Numbered from the stretch's first letter, positions 39,861 to 50,119 are shown. The stretch is 64,000 bases of DNA from SIBU01 sp964430335 (GCA_964430335.1 CAYSEN010000001.1:1-64000), one strand, 5' to 3'. Numbers and translations: made by a program. The notes: generated by a model from the letters alone, not told the origin.

Positions 39861-41690
39861 TTAAGCTATAGGTTCTCTGTAAGGGTCAGAACTATATTTT
39901 GCCTCAGTCTTCTTTGATTGAACAGGAGCTCCTAGTTTCTGTTCAATGATATTTTTTGCAGGCATTGTTGGTATTGGTCTTTGACCTATCACTATTTTTG
40001 GAATTTCTCTAGGTGTTTCTTTGATTGGGTTTTGTGATGGAGTGCTGGAAATATTAGGCGTAGAGGCTTTAGGTGCTGGTGCGATTACTATTTTCGGCAT
40101 TGGTTCTGGAGCCTTTGGTTTTGGTGGCGCAGGAGGTTGCGGTAATCTGTCCTCTACTGGTTTAGGTGGTGCCACAGGAGGCCTTGGTGGTGTCGGAATC
40201 TGAGAAACTGGTTTCGGAGGCATTGGGGGAACAGGAGGGGTCGCACTACTTACAGGCTTTTGAGGGGGCACAAACTTCGGTGGCTGTGGAGGAACAGGTT
40301 TTGCTGGTTCTGCGGGTCTGATATTTTGAGAAATTTTAACTTTTTCTGGCTCAGGCTTAAACCAATCCTGCGCTGTGAATTTTTCGGTATCTAGAGAAGT
40401 AGATGAATTTGGATTTTCGATATCTTTTAAAATTGCTTCTCTGTTAGGCAGGACTTCCTCGCTCTTTTTTATAGGTTCTGCTTCGTTTGGTTGTATTGGT
40501 GAGAGTCTCGTTTTTAGGGTGTTGCTTGTGTATGAAGAAGGCACTTCCCCGTTTACTTGTTTTAACGCCTCACGTATTTTAAGGAAAACTTCGTTATTAA
40601 TTTCTTGGGCAAGAGATTTGGTTTTTTCTTCATTAATTCCGAGTCTTCTTGATAGTCTTGGTAAGAATTGAGATGTGGGCGTCATTCCTAGAATAACCAT
40701 GCCTGTCTCTTCCCCGAGTTCCCCGAGCTTGTCTACATGTAGAGCATATTTTCTACCGATGTCCAAAACTTTTTTTGCGGAATCAACAGATCTCAATGCG
40801 TTTTTTAATGTGTAAGGAAGTTTGTCGAATCTGGCCTGTAGCTCCTTTTCGCTCAACTTGCTCGAGAGCATTTTCAGGAATGATCCGAGAGGATTTTCGG
40901 ACATTCTTTCACTATTCATTTCAACAATAGGAGGTCGGCTAAAATTACTTTGCGCACCGCTAGAAATCTCTGAGCTATTTGCCGTTGAGGTTGGTGTGTA
41001 GACTTTTGTGGTGGAGAATTCTGATAGTGGCTGTGGAGGAACAGGGGCTAATTTGGATGGCTGGAAATTCTCGAAACCAAAATCCTTTGTGTTACTAATG
41101 TATGAGGGTTTGATTTCAGCTTGTTCTTTTGGTTTCTCCGGAATAATTTTTTTAATTGGTACAGATCTTTCCTGGCTCTGAGCGACTGATTCAGCGGAAT
41201 CAGGTTCTGATTGCGAATCGATTTTGTCTTGCTCATTAAATTCGATTCCGGAATCGTTTATCGGCATTCTTGGGGCGCTAATTTCGGCTTCTTGTGTTTC
41301 AGTATTTTCCTGTACAGGATTTCCCTCTTCTTGTGCTTGTGTTTCGGCCGGAGTTTCGTTGATTGTTAAAGGAGAAATGCCGAGAGCTGGCAGTATTTTG
41401 GTAAAAATTTTTTCGTTGATCTCGCTTACAATGGTCGCAACTTTTTCTCTATTATCCTCGTCTAATTTTTCTAGTAACTTTTCCTCAAATTCAGTAACCG
41501 GTATTTCCTTTTTTGCGATCTTTTCTATTACCTCGCAAGTCTCGCCTATTTCGGCGTAGGTTATTTCTATTTGATTTAAAATTTCCTCGATCCGTTCAAT
41601 AAGGGCCGTATCTGGGAAAACAGAATTAAACTCCGGGTTTAACCTTTTAATTGTTTGAAGTAAATTGTTTTCTTGTGAAATGAATTTCAT
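39861..41690 (-). CDS. Proline-rich cytoplasmic protein (609 aa)
   Basis: No signal peptide or membrane segment. Two similar helical units, LLEKLDEDNREKVATIVSEINEKIFTKILPAL (near 72) and RLGINEEKTKSLAQEINNEVFLKIREAL (near 345), are separated by disordered acidic sequence; the last about 150 residues are almost entirely proline with KP, PP and VPPQ repeats. Such architecture suits a scaffold or adaptor. It is between PrgI and the VirB6-like gene in the secretion operon. Family not recognised. Confidence 0.7.
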   Translation of the reverse strand: MKFISQENNLLQTIKRLNPEFNSVFPDTALIERIEEILNQIEITYAEIGETCEVIEKIAKKEIPVTEFEEKLLEKLDEDNREKVATIVSEINEKIFTKILPALGISPLTINETPAETQAQEEGNPVQENTETQEAEISAPRMPINDSGIEFNEQDKIDSQSEPDSAESVAQSQERSVPIKKIIPEKPKEQAEIKPSYISNTKDFGFENFQPSKLAPVPPQPLSEFSTTKVYTPTSTANSSEISSGAQSNFSRPPIVEMNSERMSENPLGSFLKMLSSKLSEKELQARFDKLPYTLKNALRSVDSAKKVLDIGRKYALHVDKLGELGEETGMVILGMTPTSQFLPRLSRRLGINEEKTKSLAQEINNEVFLKIREALKQVNGEVPSSYTSNTLKTRLSPIQPNEAEPIKKSEEVLPNREAILKDIENPNSSTSLDTEKFTAQDWFKPEPEKVKISQNIRPAEPAKPVPPQPPKFVPPQKPVSSATPPVPPMPPKPVSQIPTPPRPPVAPPKPVEDRLPQPPAPPKPKAPEPMPKIVIAPAPKASTPNISSTPSQNPIKETPREIPKIVIGQRPIPTMPAKNIIEQKLGAPVQSKKTEAKYSSDPYREPIA

Positions 41691-41702
41691 AAATCAATTT
41701 TT

Positions 41703-44700
41703 CTAAGCCTTTCGCCATTGATCGCTAGCAAAAGTAATTTGCTTACTCGGTGATTCAGCCTGATTTTCCAGTTCACTGTACACACTTCTGAGTTCAGGGC
41801 TCAAAGTTTCGATCGGTCTGGTTATTGTTTTACTTCTAGGATCTAGGAATAAATATTTTAACAATCTTCTGTTTTCATCGGTAACTAATCCATAACCATC
41901 TTTCTCTGCTTTGTATGATTTCAATAAACTTTCGAATAGAGATGTAATATCTTCGCTGTCCTTGTCCTTAAATTGTTGGAAAATACCTTCATCGATCATT
42001 GAGTGCACTATCTCGCTATTTCTTGTTCGGCTTCTAGCGCCAGCTAATTCGTTCGCAGCTCTTCCTGACTTCCAGTTTAAGGCAATACTTCTTCTTAATG
42101 TGTCTCCAAGAGTGCCTTTTGAGTAAGTTTCCATGAAAGCTGTGTTCATTGTCTTGCTTATTTCATCTGGTGTTGCACCAGGCGTTGATGTAAGTAGTGC
42201 TTGTTTAGCATCTTCTGCAGCTTTTTTGGCTGCATCAAATGCCGCTTTTCTGGTCACACTCTCTTCCATTGCTTTCTTTTTTACTTCCTCGATTTCTTCC
42301 TTGGTTGCGGTAGGTTTTGAAGCCTTTAGGGCAGCCACAGCCTTTTCAGCATCTCTTTCCCCATCACTTTTTATGTAGTTAGGGTCATTTGTTACTACGA
42401 TCTTATCCATGTCAGAATCTTTATCGTAACTTAATCGGTCTCTTAGGTTAAAGGCGAAGTTTTCATTTGTTCGTATTTCCTTGTTTGTTAACCCCCATCT
42501 CATTGTGTGAACTAGCTCTTTTATGTCAAACATGTTTGGAGCTACAAATGACGCCAGTTCGTATTCAGGTAGAGTCATCTTGTTTCTAGCCCAAGCTTTA
42601 AGATTACCTGGAAGGGTAGGCTTTGATTCAGGGTTTTCAATCTTCTCACCTGTGTTAAGTACTGCATACCTCACTCCGTTGATTGTTTGAATTGCACTTT
42701 CATCTACATCGCCGTTCTCTGGGTTTACCTGAACTTTACCGTCCAAAATGGCTTTTCGTACCGCTGCCTTCTTAGCGTCGTAATCATCAACCTGTTTTTG
42801 ATAAACTGCGAATTGTTGAATTTCGTCTTTCCATCTTGAACCAATCATTTCTTGTTTTTCTTCCATTGTCCAGTGATCATTGGCAAGCACAGCCTTTAGT
42901 TGTTTCAGGGTGGCGTACCTTGAGAATTCTTCAATAGTGTGTTCATCCAGATCGGCAAAATCCTCCGGTGCAATCCTTGTTACCGCTGAAGACAGTGCAG
43001 ACTCGGCTTTCTTAGTGGCATCGTCGGCCAACTTGATTCTAGCCTGATCTTTACTTGCTCTAGCAGCTTCCATTTCTTCCCTAGCTTTATCCAGCTGAGT
43101 TAGTCCGGATTTAGCAAAATCAATTTGCCCAAGTGCAAATCTTCGATTTTTTAGTTTCTCACTATCTTCATAATATTCTTCAACTGACTCTTCCCCACCA
43201 AATTTTGCATGGGCTCCAAAAAGGGATCCACCGGTAGTCTTTTTTCTTATAAAACTTCCCAATTCAGTAGCACCAAAACCTGTACGTTTGAATTTTTTAT
43301 CCAATTCGTTGATATCGATATTTTTTTGTACCTTTTCCGCTCCGCTCTTAAATTTGTCACCAAAATTTTTAAGTCCTTCTCTACCCGTCCATTTTCCAAG
43401 TGTACTAGCGGCTCCACCGACAACATTTCCAACTGCGGATACATATGTGCCTCTAACTACAGTTCTACCAACAAACGCTCTGGCCTCCTTCCCTACCTCA
43501 TCTGCAAACTCAACTCCAGTCGCCTCAAGTTTGTGAGCCACCATGATTGAGCCTAGCATCAATCCAATTAGAAGAATGAAGTTAAATACAAATGCTAGTC
43601 CTGCCGTTGTGCCGTTGTCTGCACCTCCAGTACCAAAGATTAGTTTAGCGGCTGAAACGGCGGTAGAGGCCGCTGAGTACGCAGTGTCTTGTCGGTTTAC
43701 GGTCATAACACCAAACTTAAATGCATCAGTTTGAATGGTTAAAACTACCACATAGCAAAGCGCCATATATATCGGTGCGAATATAGATTGGCTGATGAGT
43801 TTTTCCTTCCATTCCTCCGCGTAGTGTTCGGTAGAAGGAAGCACAAATGATAGAAAACCTAGAGGCGAAAGAATCATTACCATCATAAGTACTACCACTC
43901 TTATTATGAAAAGTATGGCTGCTACTATGAAAACGTACGCGGCGGTAATCATCAAAATAATGCCGAATATTCCAATTAAAATAATTTTGCCAAAGTTTAT
44001 TACTCCTCCCGCGATTTGGCTGTTAAGATCAGACTGAATGCCTGCCTGTTGCAATGCTTGGCCCCCTGCGGTTTGCGGTTCGTAGACTGTTTGTATCTTG
44101 AGACCTTCCATGAACGCTCCTGAAAAACTTGAGGTCGGAGTAGCGTAATTACTTACAAAGGACTGTATTTCATCCCCGTTTGGTTTAGGATTTGGTGTCA
44201 CAATCAGGTTATAGAAATGGAGAGCGACAATGTTTGACCCGTCAATAACAGCCTTTGTAATGAAAAGGCTGAAGTTCATGAGTAATGCCACGATAACGAG
44301 ATTTACGATAATTTCCTTTGTCTTCCCTGTCGCTAGACCGAGAATGGTTCCTATAGCTGTCCAAAGCAAAATGAAAATAAATAAAATATTGGCCAAATCT
44401 CTGAAGATTCTCCAACCAATGTCTACTATTGGCACATGCTTCATAAGGTCGGCCATGTTTAAGGTGTAGTAGATCGACATGTCTAAGATCTTTCCGGCTA
44501 GCCACAAAAACCATGAGAAAATCCACATGATTATGTAGACAATACTTGCTGCGCAAGCGTCCAGGTTTAAGGAAGGAATACCAAAATTGCCACTAAGACA
44601 TCCGATGGTGGTTGGAGGATTTTTACCGTTTGCACCTTGGTTGTCGGCACTGGCCGCTTTTTGACCCGTGGATTGAGGTGTTGTCTGCGCCCCGTTAGGA

Positions 44701-44840
44701 CTCGGTGCCGCAGCTCCTGTAACTACCGAGTTAGGGTTAAGTTCTTGAACCTGAGCGAAAGCCGTCTCAACACCCAGCGGGTTTAAAAAACCACTTAACA
44801 GAGTTGCTAGTATGAATGTTGATAATAAAATTTTTTTCAT
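41703..44840 (-). CDS. VirB6/TrbL-like membrane channel protein (1045 aa)
   Basis: Signal peptide (residues 1-29, ending AFAQ), then at least seven membrane helices between residues about 85 and 460 (IVYIIMWIFSWFLWLAGKILD, ILFIFILLWTAIGTILGLATG, YVFIVAAILFIIRVVVLMMVMILSPLGF and others), the polytopic VirB6/TrbL core. About 550 residues of charged helical sequence with Ala/Lys/Glu-rich coiled coils follow. The central channel of a type IV secretion machine is the likely role. It lies 7 bases after the 789-aa gene. Confidence 0.82.
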   Translation of the reverse strand: MKKILLSTFILATLLSGFLNPLGVETAFAQVQELNPNSVVTGAAAPSPNGAQTTPQSTGQKAASADNQGANGKNPPTTIGCLSGNFGIPSLNLDACAASIVYIIMWIFSWFLWLAGKILDMSIYYTLNMADLMKHVPIVDIGWRIFRDLANILFIFILLWTAIGTILGLATGKTKEIIVNLVIVALLMNFSLFITKAVIDGSNIVALHFYNLIVTPNPKPNGDEIQSFVSNYATPTSSFSGAFMEGLKIQTVYEPQTAGGQALQQAGIQSDLNSQIAGGVINFGKIILIGIFGIILMITAAYVFIVAAILFIIRVVVLMMVMILSPLGFLSFVLPSTEHYAEEWKEKLISQSIFAPIYMALCYVVVLTIQTDAFKFGVMTVNRQDTAYSAASTAVSAAKLIFGTGGADNGTTAGLAFVFNFILLIGLMLGSIMVAHKLEATGVEFADEVGKEARAFVGRTVVRGTYVSAVGNVVGGAASTLGKWTGREGLKNFGDKFKSGAEKVQKNIDINELDKKFKRTGFGATELGSFIRKKTTGGSLFGAHAKFGGEESVEEYYEDSEKLKNRRFALGQIDFAKSGLTQLDKAREEMEAARASKDQARIKLADDATKKAESALSSAVTRIAPEDFADLDEHTIEEFSRYATLKQLKAVLANDHWTMEEKQEMIGSRWKDEIQQFAVYQKQVDDYDAKKAAVRKAILDGKVQVNPENGDVDESAIQTINGVRYAVLNTGEKIENPESKPTLPGNLKAWARNKMTLPEYELASFVAPNMFDIKELVHTMRWGLTNKEIRTNENFAFNLRDRLSYDKDSDMDKIVVTNDPNYIKSDGERDAEKAVAALKASKPTATKEEIEEVKKKAMEESVTRKAAFDAAKKAAEDAKQALLTSTPGATPDEISKTMNTAFMETYSKGTLGDTLRRSIALNWKSGRAANELAGARSRTRNSEIVHSMIDEGIFQQFKDKDSEDITSLFESLLKSYKAEKDGYGLVTDENRRLLKYLFLDPRSKTITRPIETLSPELRSVYSELENQAESPSKQITFASDQWRKA

Positions 44841-44846
44841 GATTCC

Positions 44847-47216
44847 CTATTGAACGTTGATTGTGCTTGTTTGTGTCGCAATCACACTCTCCTTTGATGT
44901 ATTTGTGGCCGGTTTATACACTTCTGTAATCAATTGATACTTATATCCTAACACCGCACTGCTTTTAATGTGTCCGATCTGATCGATTTGTAACGAATTA
45001 GCCGAGGTTAGTGTTAGGGATTTGTTGTAAGTAAATGTTGTTTGTGACATATCATCTGCAAAAAATACGAATTCTGTTTTTTTGTTTTCTGGTTTTGTGG
45101 TTTCGTTTATCTGGAAGGAATCAAATAGCGTTGAAAGTGAAAATGATGTTCCGTCCTGGCTTTTTAGGCTAATTCTTACTCTTAATCCCGGAATGTCTTG
45201 GTTGTTATCAAGTACCAAGGCGTTGCTAAATGAATCACCAGGGTTTTTGTTGATGTTGTTGATCTGTGCCATTGCAAACGAAGTGTCTAATGGGGATGAG
45301 CTGTCTACCGGTCCACCACCTGTTGTGTTTGATGAGGTGTTAGTAGAAGGTTTGTAAAGCTCTACTTTGTAAATGGCAATTTCGTTTGGATTGGAAACCA
45401 CGATAGCGTTCGCTGTTATCGGCTGATTTAGTGTGATAGTAAAGTCGTCTACAGATCCAGAAAATGTGAAGTTGGAGTTAGCACCGCTGTTACTTGATGG
45501 GTAGTGGAAAACCACGTAACTCATAATGTCATTTTTCGAAACAGGAATACCTGTTTTGTCTGCTGGCATATTTGCTAGGTAGACTTCGTTACCAGTACCG
45601 TGACCAGGATATGATCGGACCTTAATAATTTGAACTTTATCAGATTGATTTAGAGCTGCAGACCACCAGTGTGGAGCAGGTCCACCGCTGGTCCAAGAAA
45701 AACTGTAACCCCCTACTGCGTTCTGAGGTCCGTAGGTTCTGCCATCGCCATCGATTCCTACATAAGACTGATTTAGCTTTGCGCTGTTTAGGTTAATACT
45801 TCTGTCCGGAGGTGCTTGTGTTGCTGGTTTTGTGACGACTGGTGCAGTCACTGAATTGTTGCCGTCAATAAATTCGTTTGTACCGTTTGCAATAGATGTG
45901 GTTTTGTCGATGTTCTTACAATAAAGTACGACGTTGTTGTAATTGGCTACAGTCCACTTTGTGGTGGTGTTGTCTGCGCCAATTTTTACTGTAGGCGTGT
46001 ATGATGCCGTTTTGCTAACTACTCCGTTGATCTTTACCAATACTGGTGAAGTAAGGGTCGGTTGAGTGTTGGTCGGTGTATCAACTCCGTAAATGTTTTT
46101 ATTAAATTCATTACAGAACTGAAGTCCTGTAGGTCCATTGGCACCTGTTGGTCCAATACCGTTTACATACAGACCGTCTGGAAGATTTTTTGCTTGGTTG
46201 TTTTCAGAAATGATTTGATCACTACTACTCTTAAGGGCCTTGTCTACTGCCGACTGTCCTCCGTTGTCATATGATGGAGTACTTGCTCCAGCTAAGCCCC
46301 CTACTCCTCCTAAGACCTGATTTATTAGTTGTCCAACAAGCGCTCCCAATATTGCATCAAGATCTTTTGCTAGGCCAACTCGGTGAACTTGCTCGCCAAG
46401 AGTGTTTGATAGTTGGTCTTCGATGAGTGACCCTGGCGTCGTGATCTTCCCTGTTTTTGGATCTACAGAAGAAAGAAATCCTTTACCGAAATCTAATTGT
46501 TTTGTAAGTCTAAACTGAACACCCGCAATTCTTGCGTCAACTGTGTTTACGGCTTGAAGATATGAGCCGTAAATATTATTTTGCGGAGTGACTGTTAGAT
46601 TAAGCCAGTTATCCCATCCATTCTTGCCGAACACTCCTGTGGTGAAAGCTCTTTGTACGTTTTTTTGGATATCACTTAGTCTACACCCCACATACTGATA
46701 ATAGTCAGGTCTCGAGTATTGAATTCCAAGGGAAATTCTTAATTGAAAATCAAAAGGACTACATACAATCGAACCGATTGGACCTAGGCCTTCAATGAAA
46801 GTTCCCGCAGCCTGATCGGCGGCGTCAGCCAAAAAACCTTGTAGGTTAGTTACGTATAGAGGGCTTCCGCTAAAGCCGTTGTTGATCCAGTTTACGGTTT
46901 GGGCGGTGAAATTGTCGAGCAGAGATCTGGCCATGATCGTCACAAGTGGCTCGACAATACATCTCTGTATTGTAAAACCTGTAGTCTGACCTGCTGTTTC
47001 GCTGTTTGCGCTATGGTTTGCTGAGTCGTAAGTAGGCACAGCCTGTATTTGATTGGCCACTCCTTGGGCTAACTGCTTACCTTTCGTTGCCAAAATTCCC
47101 GCCAGACAAGATGAATCGGCGTGCGCCCCATTTGGAAGAGCTGTTAGAAAAGGTCCTACTATCAAAAGTAATGTTGCGAGTATTCCGAAAGTTTTTTGTT
47201 TCAAATTATTTCTCAT
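44847..47216 (-). CDS. Large secreted protein of the secretion operon (789 aa)
   Basis: Signal peptide MRNNLKQKTFGILATLLLIVGPFLTALPNGAHAD. Residues about 35-330 are helical with conserved cysteines (SSCLAG, QRCIVEP, GSIVCSPF, YVGCRLSD) that may form disulfides; then a Ser/Thr/Asn-rich linker and beta-rich, probably Ig/carbohydrate-binding-like domains (GGYSFSWTSGGPAPHWWSAALNQSDKVQIIKVRSYPG) to the end. The family is not recognised. Immediately before the VirB6-like gene, it is a likely exposed component of the apparatus. Confidence 0.75.
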   Translation of the reverse strand: MRNNLKQKTFGILATLLLIVGPFLTALPNGAHADSSCLAGILATKGKQLAQGVANQIQAVPTYDSANHSANSETAGQTTGFTIQRCIVEPLVTIMARSLLDNFTAQTVNWINNGFSGSPLYVTNLQGFLADAADQAAGTFIEGLGPIGSIVCSPFDFQLRISLGIQYSRPDYYQYVGCRLSDIQKNVQRAFTTGVFGKNGWDNWLNLTVTPQNNIYGSYLQAVNTVDARIAGVQFRLTKQLDFGKGFLSSVDPKTGKITTPGSLIEDQLSNTLGEQVHRVGLAKDLDAILGALVGQLINQVLGGVGGLAGASTPSYDNGGQSAVDKALKSSSDQIISENNQAKNLPDGLYVNGIGPTGANGPTGLQFCNEFNKNIYGVDTPTNTQPTLTSPVLVKINGVVSKTASYTPTVKIGADNTTTKWTVANYNNVVLYCKNIDKTTSIANGTNEFIDGNNSVTAPVVTKPATQAPPDRSINLNSAKLNQSYVGIDGDGRTYGPQNAVGGYSFSWTSGGPAPHWWSAALNQSDKVQIIKVRSYPGHGTGNEVYLANMPADKTGIPVSKNDIMSYVVFHYPSSNSGANSNFTFSGSVDDFTITLNQPITANAIVVSNPNEIAIYKVELYKPSTNTSSNTTGGGPVDSSSPLDTSFAMAQINNINKNPGDSFSNALVLDNNQDIPGLRVRISLKSQDGTSFSLSTLFDSFQINETTKPENKKTEFVFFADDMSQTTFTYNKSLTLTSANSLQIDQIGHIKSSAVLGYKYQLITEVYKPATNTSKESVIATQTSTINVQ

Positions 47217-47261
47217 GAAAAACTCCGTTACCCAAAAATAATTTGGATAACTTTGTGTAAA

Positions 47262-48236
47262 TTATAACTTATCAAAGAATTGGTAGCCATCCTCTCCTTT
47301 GCCGAAAACAACGTCTTTGCTAATAAAATAAGTTTTGAAGGCGGTTACTGAGTCCGGAAAATTTTTAGCACTGTCTGCGTAGCTAGCCACTCCTGGCAAA
47401 GCCTTTATCGGGTCAGTCAAAATGTATTTTAAACCGTTGATACTCCAGGCCATGGCTTCTGTGCTATTTAGCAAAGCCAAGTGAAAAGGAACAGCACTTT
47501 TTGGCACCTTCATTGCTAATAGAGAGACCCCGATTTTTTTATAGGCGGCGATGTTGTCGTTTAATTTTTCAAGCTCAGCAGGTTTTTTACTCTCTTCTGC
47601 CCTGTTTACTATTTCTATCTCGTATTCTAGTTTTTTAGTTGGCGGTTTTTTTAGTAGAGATGCAATAGAATTGCCATAATTTTTTATAATCTCATTTGAT
47701 TCCTCTGTAATTAAATTTAAGTCTGATTCTGAGTAAGTCTTTAATTTTTGAGTATCTATTTCATTTTTGATTGCTTTGTTTAGGAATTCCTGAAAATCAG
47801 CCTCAGTTGGAGGGTTTTCAGAATTTCCCGAAGCGATTACTTTCACAAAAAGCTCTCTTGAAAATTTATCGGTGTCGGTTAGATCTTGCTCGGTTTGTGA
47901 ATTGATTTTACTGCCTACGGTCTCTTGGTCCAATTTGTCATTTGGCCCTGCAACTGTTGGGTTTCTACCACTTTTTATCTCCGCTCCATCCATAACTCCG
48001 TCACCGTCAGAATCCGGATTGTGTGAGTCGGTTTTCCATAGTTGCTCTTCCCAATCTTTAAGTCCGTCGCTGTCATTATCAATTGCCAGGAAGGTGTTGT
48101 TTGGGGTCACCTTAGGAGTTCCTGCTACATAGGATGTTTTTTGTGTAAGTTTTGTGGTTAGAAAAATTAACCCAAAGATTACTATTGCTATAGAAATTAA
48201 TATTAGTTTTTGTCTCTTTGGATTCATGTTAAGCAA
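47262..48236 (-). CDS. Membrane-anchored protein with calcium-binding TSP3-like repeats
   Basis: 324 residues (an ATG at 48227 removes three). One N-terminal membrane helix (IISIAIVIFGLIFL region, residues about 11-28), then DNDSDGLKDWEE and DSDGDGVMDGAE (residues 52-85), thrombospondin type 3 / calcium loops with D-x-D-x-D-G spacing, then a helical C-terminal domain. First gene of the secretion operon; extracellular calcium could stabilise it. No further family. Confidence 0.8.
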   Translation of the reverse strand: MLNMNPKRQKLILISIAIVIFGLIFLTTKLTQKTSYVAGTPKVTPNNTFLAIDNDSDGLKDWEEQLWKTDSHNPDSDGDGVMDGAEIKSGRNPTVAGPNDKLDQETVGSKINSQTEQDLTDTDKFSRELFVKVIASGNSENPPTEADFQEFLNKAIKNEIDTQKLKTYSESDLNLITEESNEIIKNYGNSIASLLKKPPTKKLEYEIEIVNRAEESKKPAELEKLNDNIAAYKKIGVSLLAMKVPKSAVPFHLALLNSTEAMAWSINGLKYILTDPIKALPGVASYADSAKNFPDSVTAFKTYFISKDVVFGKGEDGYQFFDKL

Positions 48237-48341
48237 AACTGCGCGGTAAAATATTCCGCACCACTATAAAAGAATTATATCAGAAAAATTACTATTTTTT
48301 TCCACAGATTTTTTTAAAATTTGCGACCTTTTTCTTTGTAG

Positions 48342-48347
48342 TATAAT
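48342..48347 (+). promoter_or_regulatory. -10 of the peptidoglycan-binding gene (leaderless type)
   Basis: Perfect TATAAT ending 7 nt before the ATG at 48355; TTGCGA stands 15 bases upstream of it. Confidence 0.5.
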
Positions 48348-48354
48348 TATTCCA

Positions 48355-49344
48355 ATGAAATATTTTAGATTGATTATTCTATTGGCGATTTTGTTGCCCA
48401 ACCTTACTTTTGCCATATCAATTACTAAGACTTTGAGAGTCGGCAGTAGTGGACCAGAGGTTTTGGAGTTACAAAGAATTTTAAATAAAGATAAGCAAAC
48501 AGAAGTTGCCAGTTTCGGCCCCGGTTCATTAGGCAACGAAACCAGTTTTTTTGGAATTGCGACTAAACAAGCGGTTATAAAGTTTCAGGAAAAATATAAA
48601 GACGAGGTTTTGATCCCTGCAGGTCTTTTACGTGGTACTGGAGTGGTCGGAGCTTTAACAAGAAATAAATTAGCTTCCCTCGATTTTGTCAGTAATGCCC
48701 TGCCTTTACCAAAAATTAACGAAAAAACCCCTAAAAACAACAATATTTTGGCTACCAGTTCTACTCCATCAGACGTTTCTGTGGATTTTAGCAATGTGCA
48801 GTTCGATCAGAATAGTTTCCTGTCCGCAATAGAAAAAGTTGGCACAGCGAAAGGTCTCTCAAAGGAGAAATTGGCCAATCTCAAGACTGAAGTCGAGAAA
48901 AATATAAATACCAACCATTCTGAGAAACTCTTTTTATCGAGAGTCCAAAAAAGCGGGGTTAAGATTCATGTTTCATCAAACGCAACATCAAATAAAAAAC
49001 CGAATGGCCTCATGACATTTTTTGAAGGTGTTATGGACTTTTTTAAGCCAGAAAAAGCCTATGCTTTTGGTACGCCTTTTGGTGGCAGAGTGCTTTTCAC
49101 TTTCCTTTGTACTTGCTCAGGAAATTGGTTGGTCACACTTATGCCGACTGGGCCAACCTATGCAACACTGCTCACTTATTACGAAGGTACTCAGGCTTAC
49201 ATGGGCTACAATTTACCATTCACGCTAAATGTCTTAGGTGAATACACACAAGGTTCAGTTTGCGAGTTTTACGTGGGTACTGCTTGTGGCGAAATCCCTT
49301 CCGAAGGAATGATTGGCCCAATTACAGGCAGTTCCCCACTATAA
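48355..49344 (+). CDS. Secreted protein with peptidoglycan-binding domain (329 aa)
   Basis: Signal peptide MKYFRLIILLAILLPNLTFA; then LRVGSSGPEVLELQRILNKDK...FGIATKQAVIKFQEKY (residues about 26-85), the PG_binding_1 three-helix fold that attaches proteins to the wall. A charged helical middle and a Cys-containing, aromatic C-terminal region (FTFLCTCSGNWLVTLMPTG; SVCEFYVGTACGE) follow, with no recognised enzyme. Divergent from the secretion operon. Confidence 0.85.
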   Translation: MKYFRLIILLAILLPNLTFAISITKTLRVGSSGPEVLELQRILNKDKQTEVASFGPGSLGNETSFFGIATKQAVIKFQEKYKDEVLIPAGLLRGTGVVGALTRNKLASLDFVSNALPLPKINEKTPKNNNILATSSTPSDVSVDFSNVQFDQNSFLSAIEKVGTAKGLSKEKLANLKTEVEKNINTNHSEKLFLSRVQKSGVKIHVSSNATSNKKPNGLMTFFEGVMDFFKPEKAYAFGTPFGGRVLFTFLCTCSGNWLVTLMPTGPTYATLLTYYEGTQAYMGYNLPFTLNVLGEYTQGSVCEFYVGTACGEIPSEGMIGPITGSSPL

Positions 49345-49350
49345 TTTGTA

Positions 49351-50118
49351 TTAAATTATCTTAGAAAGAGTAAGCCAGTCTTTTAAACTAAGTTCTTCTG
49401 GTCTGGATTTTTCTGATAAACTCATGTTTTTTAGAATTTCCGGATCAATTTTTAAAGTTCCAGTTAGCATTTTTCTCTTTTGACCAAAGGCTTTTTTGGT
49501 AATTTTCCAAAAATTTTCCTCGTGGGCGGCTGATTCAAAGTTTGCTCTAGAAATATTCTCGATGGCAAGAATGGCCGAGTCCACTTTTGGCGGAGGATTA
49601 AAGTTTCCTTTAGTCACTGTGGCAACATACCTTGGAGTCCCGTAAGCTTTCACTCCCAAGGACATAAGACTTTCCTTGTTGTCTTTCGCAACAATTCTTT
49701 GTGCCACTTCTTTTTGTATCATGAACACAATTTTTGAAGGCTGGTTTTCGCCAGCAAGGAATTTCCTAAGTAGCAAACCGGTAATGTAGTAAGGTATGTT
49801 GGCAATTATTTTGTATTCATTTGACCTTAAGTCATATTTTTCTGGACTGAATTCCAAAATATCCCCTTCTATTAGGTTTAGCTGACCACTTTTTATCTCG
49901 TCTTGAAATTTAACACTCAAAGGCTCGATTAGCCTTCTGTCTTTTTCAATCGCGATTACTTTAGCTCCGGATTTTAATAGTTCGCTAGTCAGTACTCCCA
50001 TGCCAGGGCCGGCTTCAACAATGATGTCGCTCGGTTTAATGTCTCCCGAATCGACAATATCTCCAAGAGCTTTTTTGGAGTTTAAAAAGTTTTGACCAAG
50101 TGATTTTTTCTGAAACAT
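49351..50118 (-). CDS. rsmA: 16S rRNA dimethyladenosine transferase RsmA/KsgA
   Basis: 255-residue methyltransferase that dimethylates two adjacent adenines near the 16S 3' end. SAM motif I VEAGPGMGVLTSELL (near 35), the catalytic NIPYYITGLLLRKFL (motif IV, near 105), and the C-terminal FNPPPKVDSAIL, FWKITKKAFGQKRKML blocks are all present. It starts 1 base before the uvrD stop and is probably co-transcribed. Confidence 0.96.
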   Translation of the reverse strand: MFQKKSLGQNFLNSKKALGDIVDSGDIKPSDIIVEAGPGMGVLTSELLKSGAKVIAIEKDRRLIEPLSVKFQDEIKSGQLNLIEGDILEFSPEKYDLRSNEYKIIANIPYYITGLLLRKFLAGENQPSKIVFMIQKEVAQRIVAKDNKESLMSLGVKAYGTPRYVATVTKGNFNPPPKVDSAILAIENISRANFESAAHEENFWKITKKAFGQKRKMLTGTLKIDPEILKNMSLSEKSRPEELSLKDWLTLSKII

Positions 50119-50119
50119 A

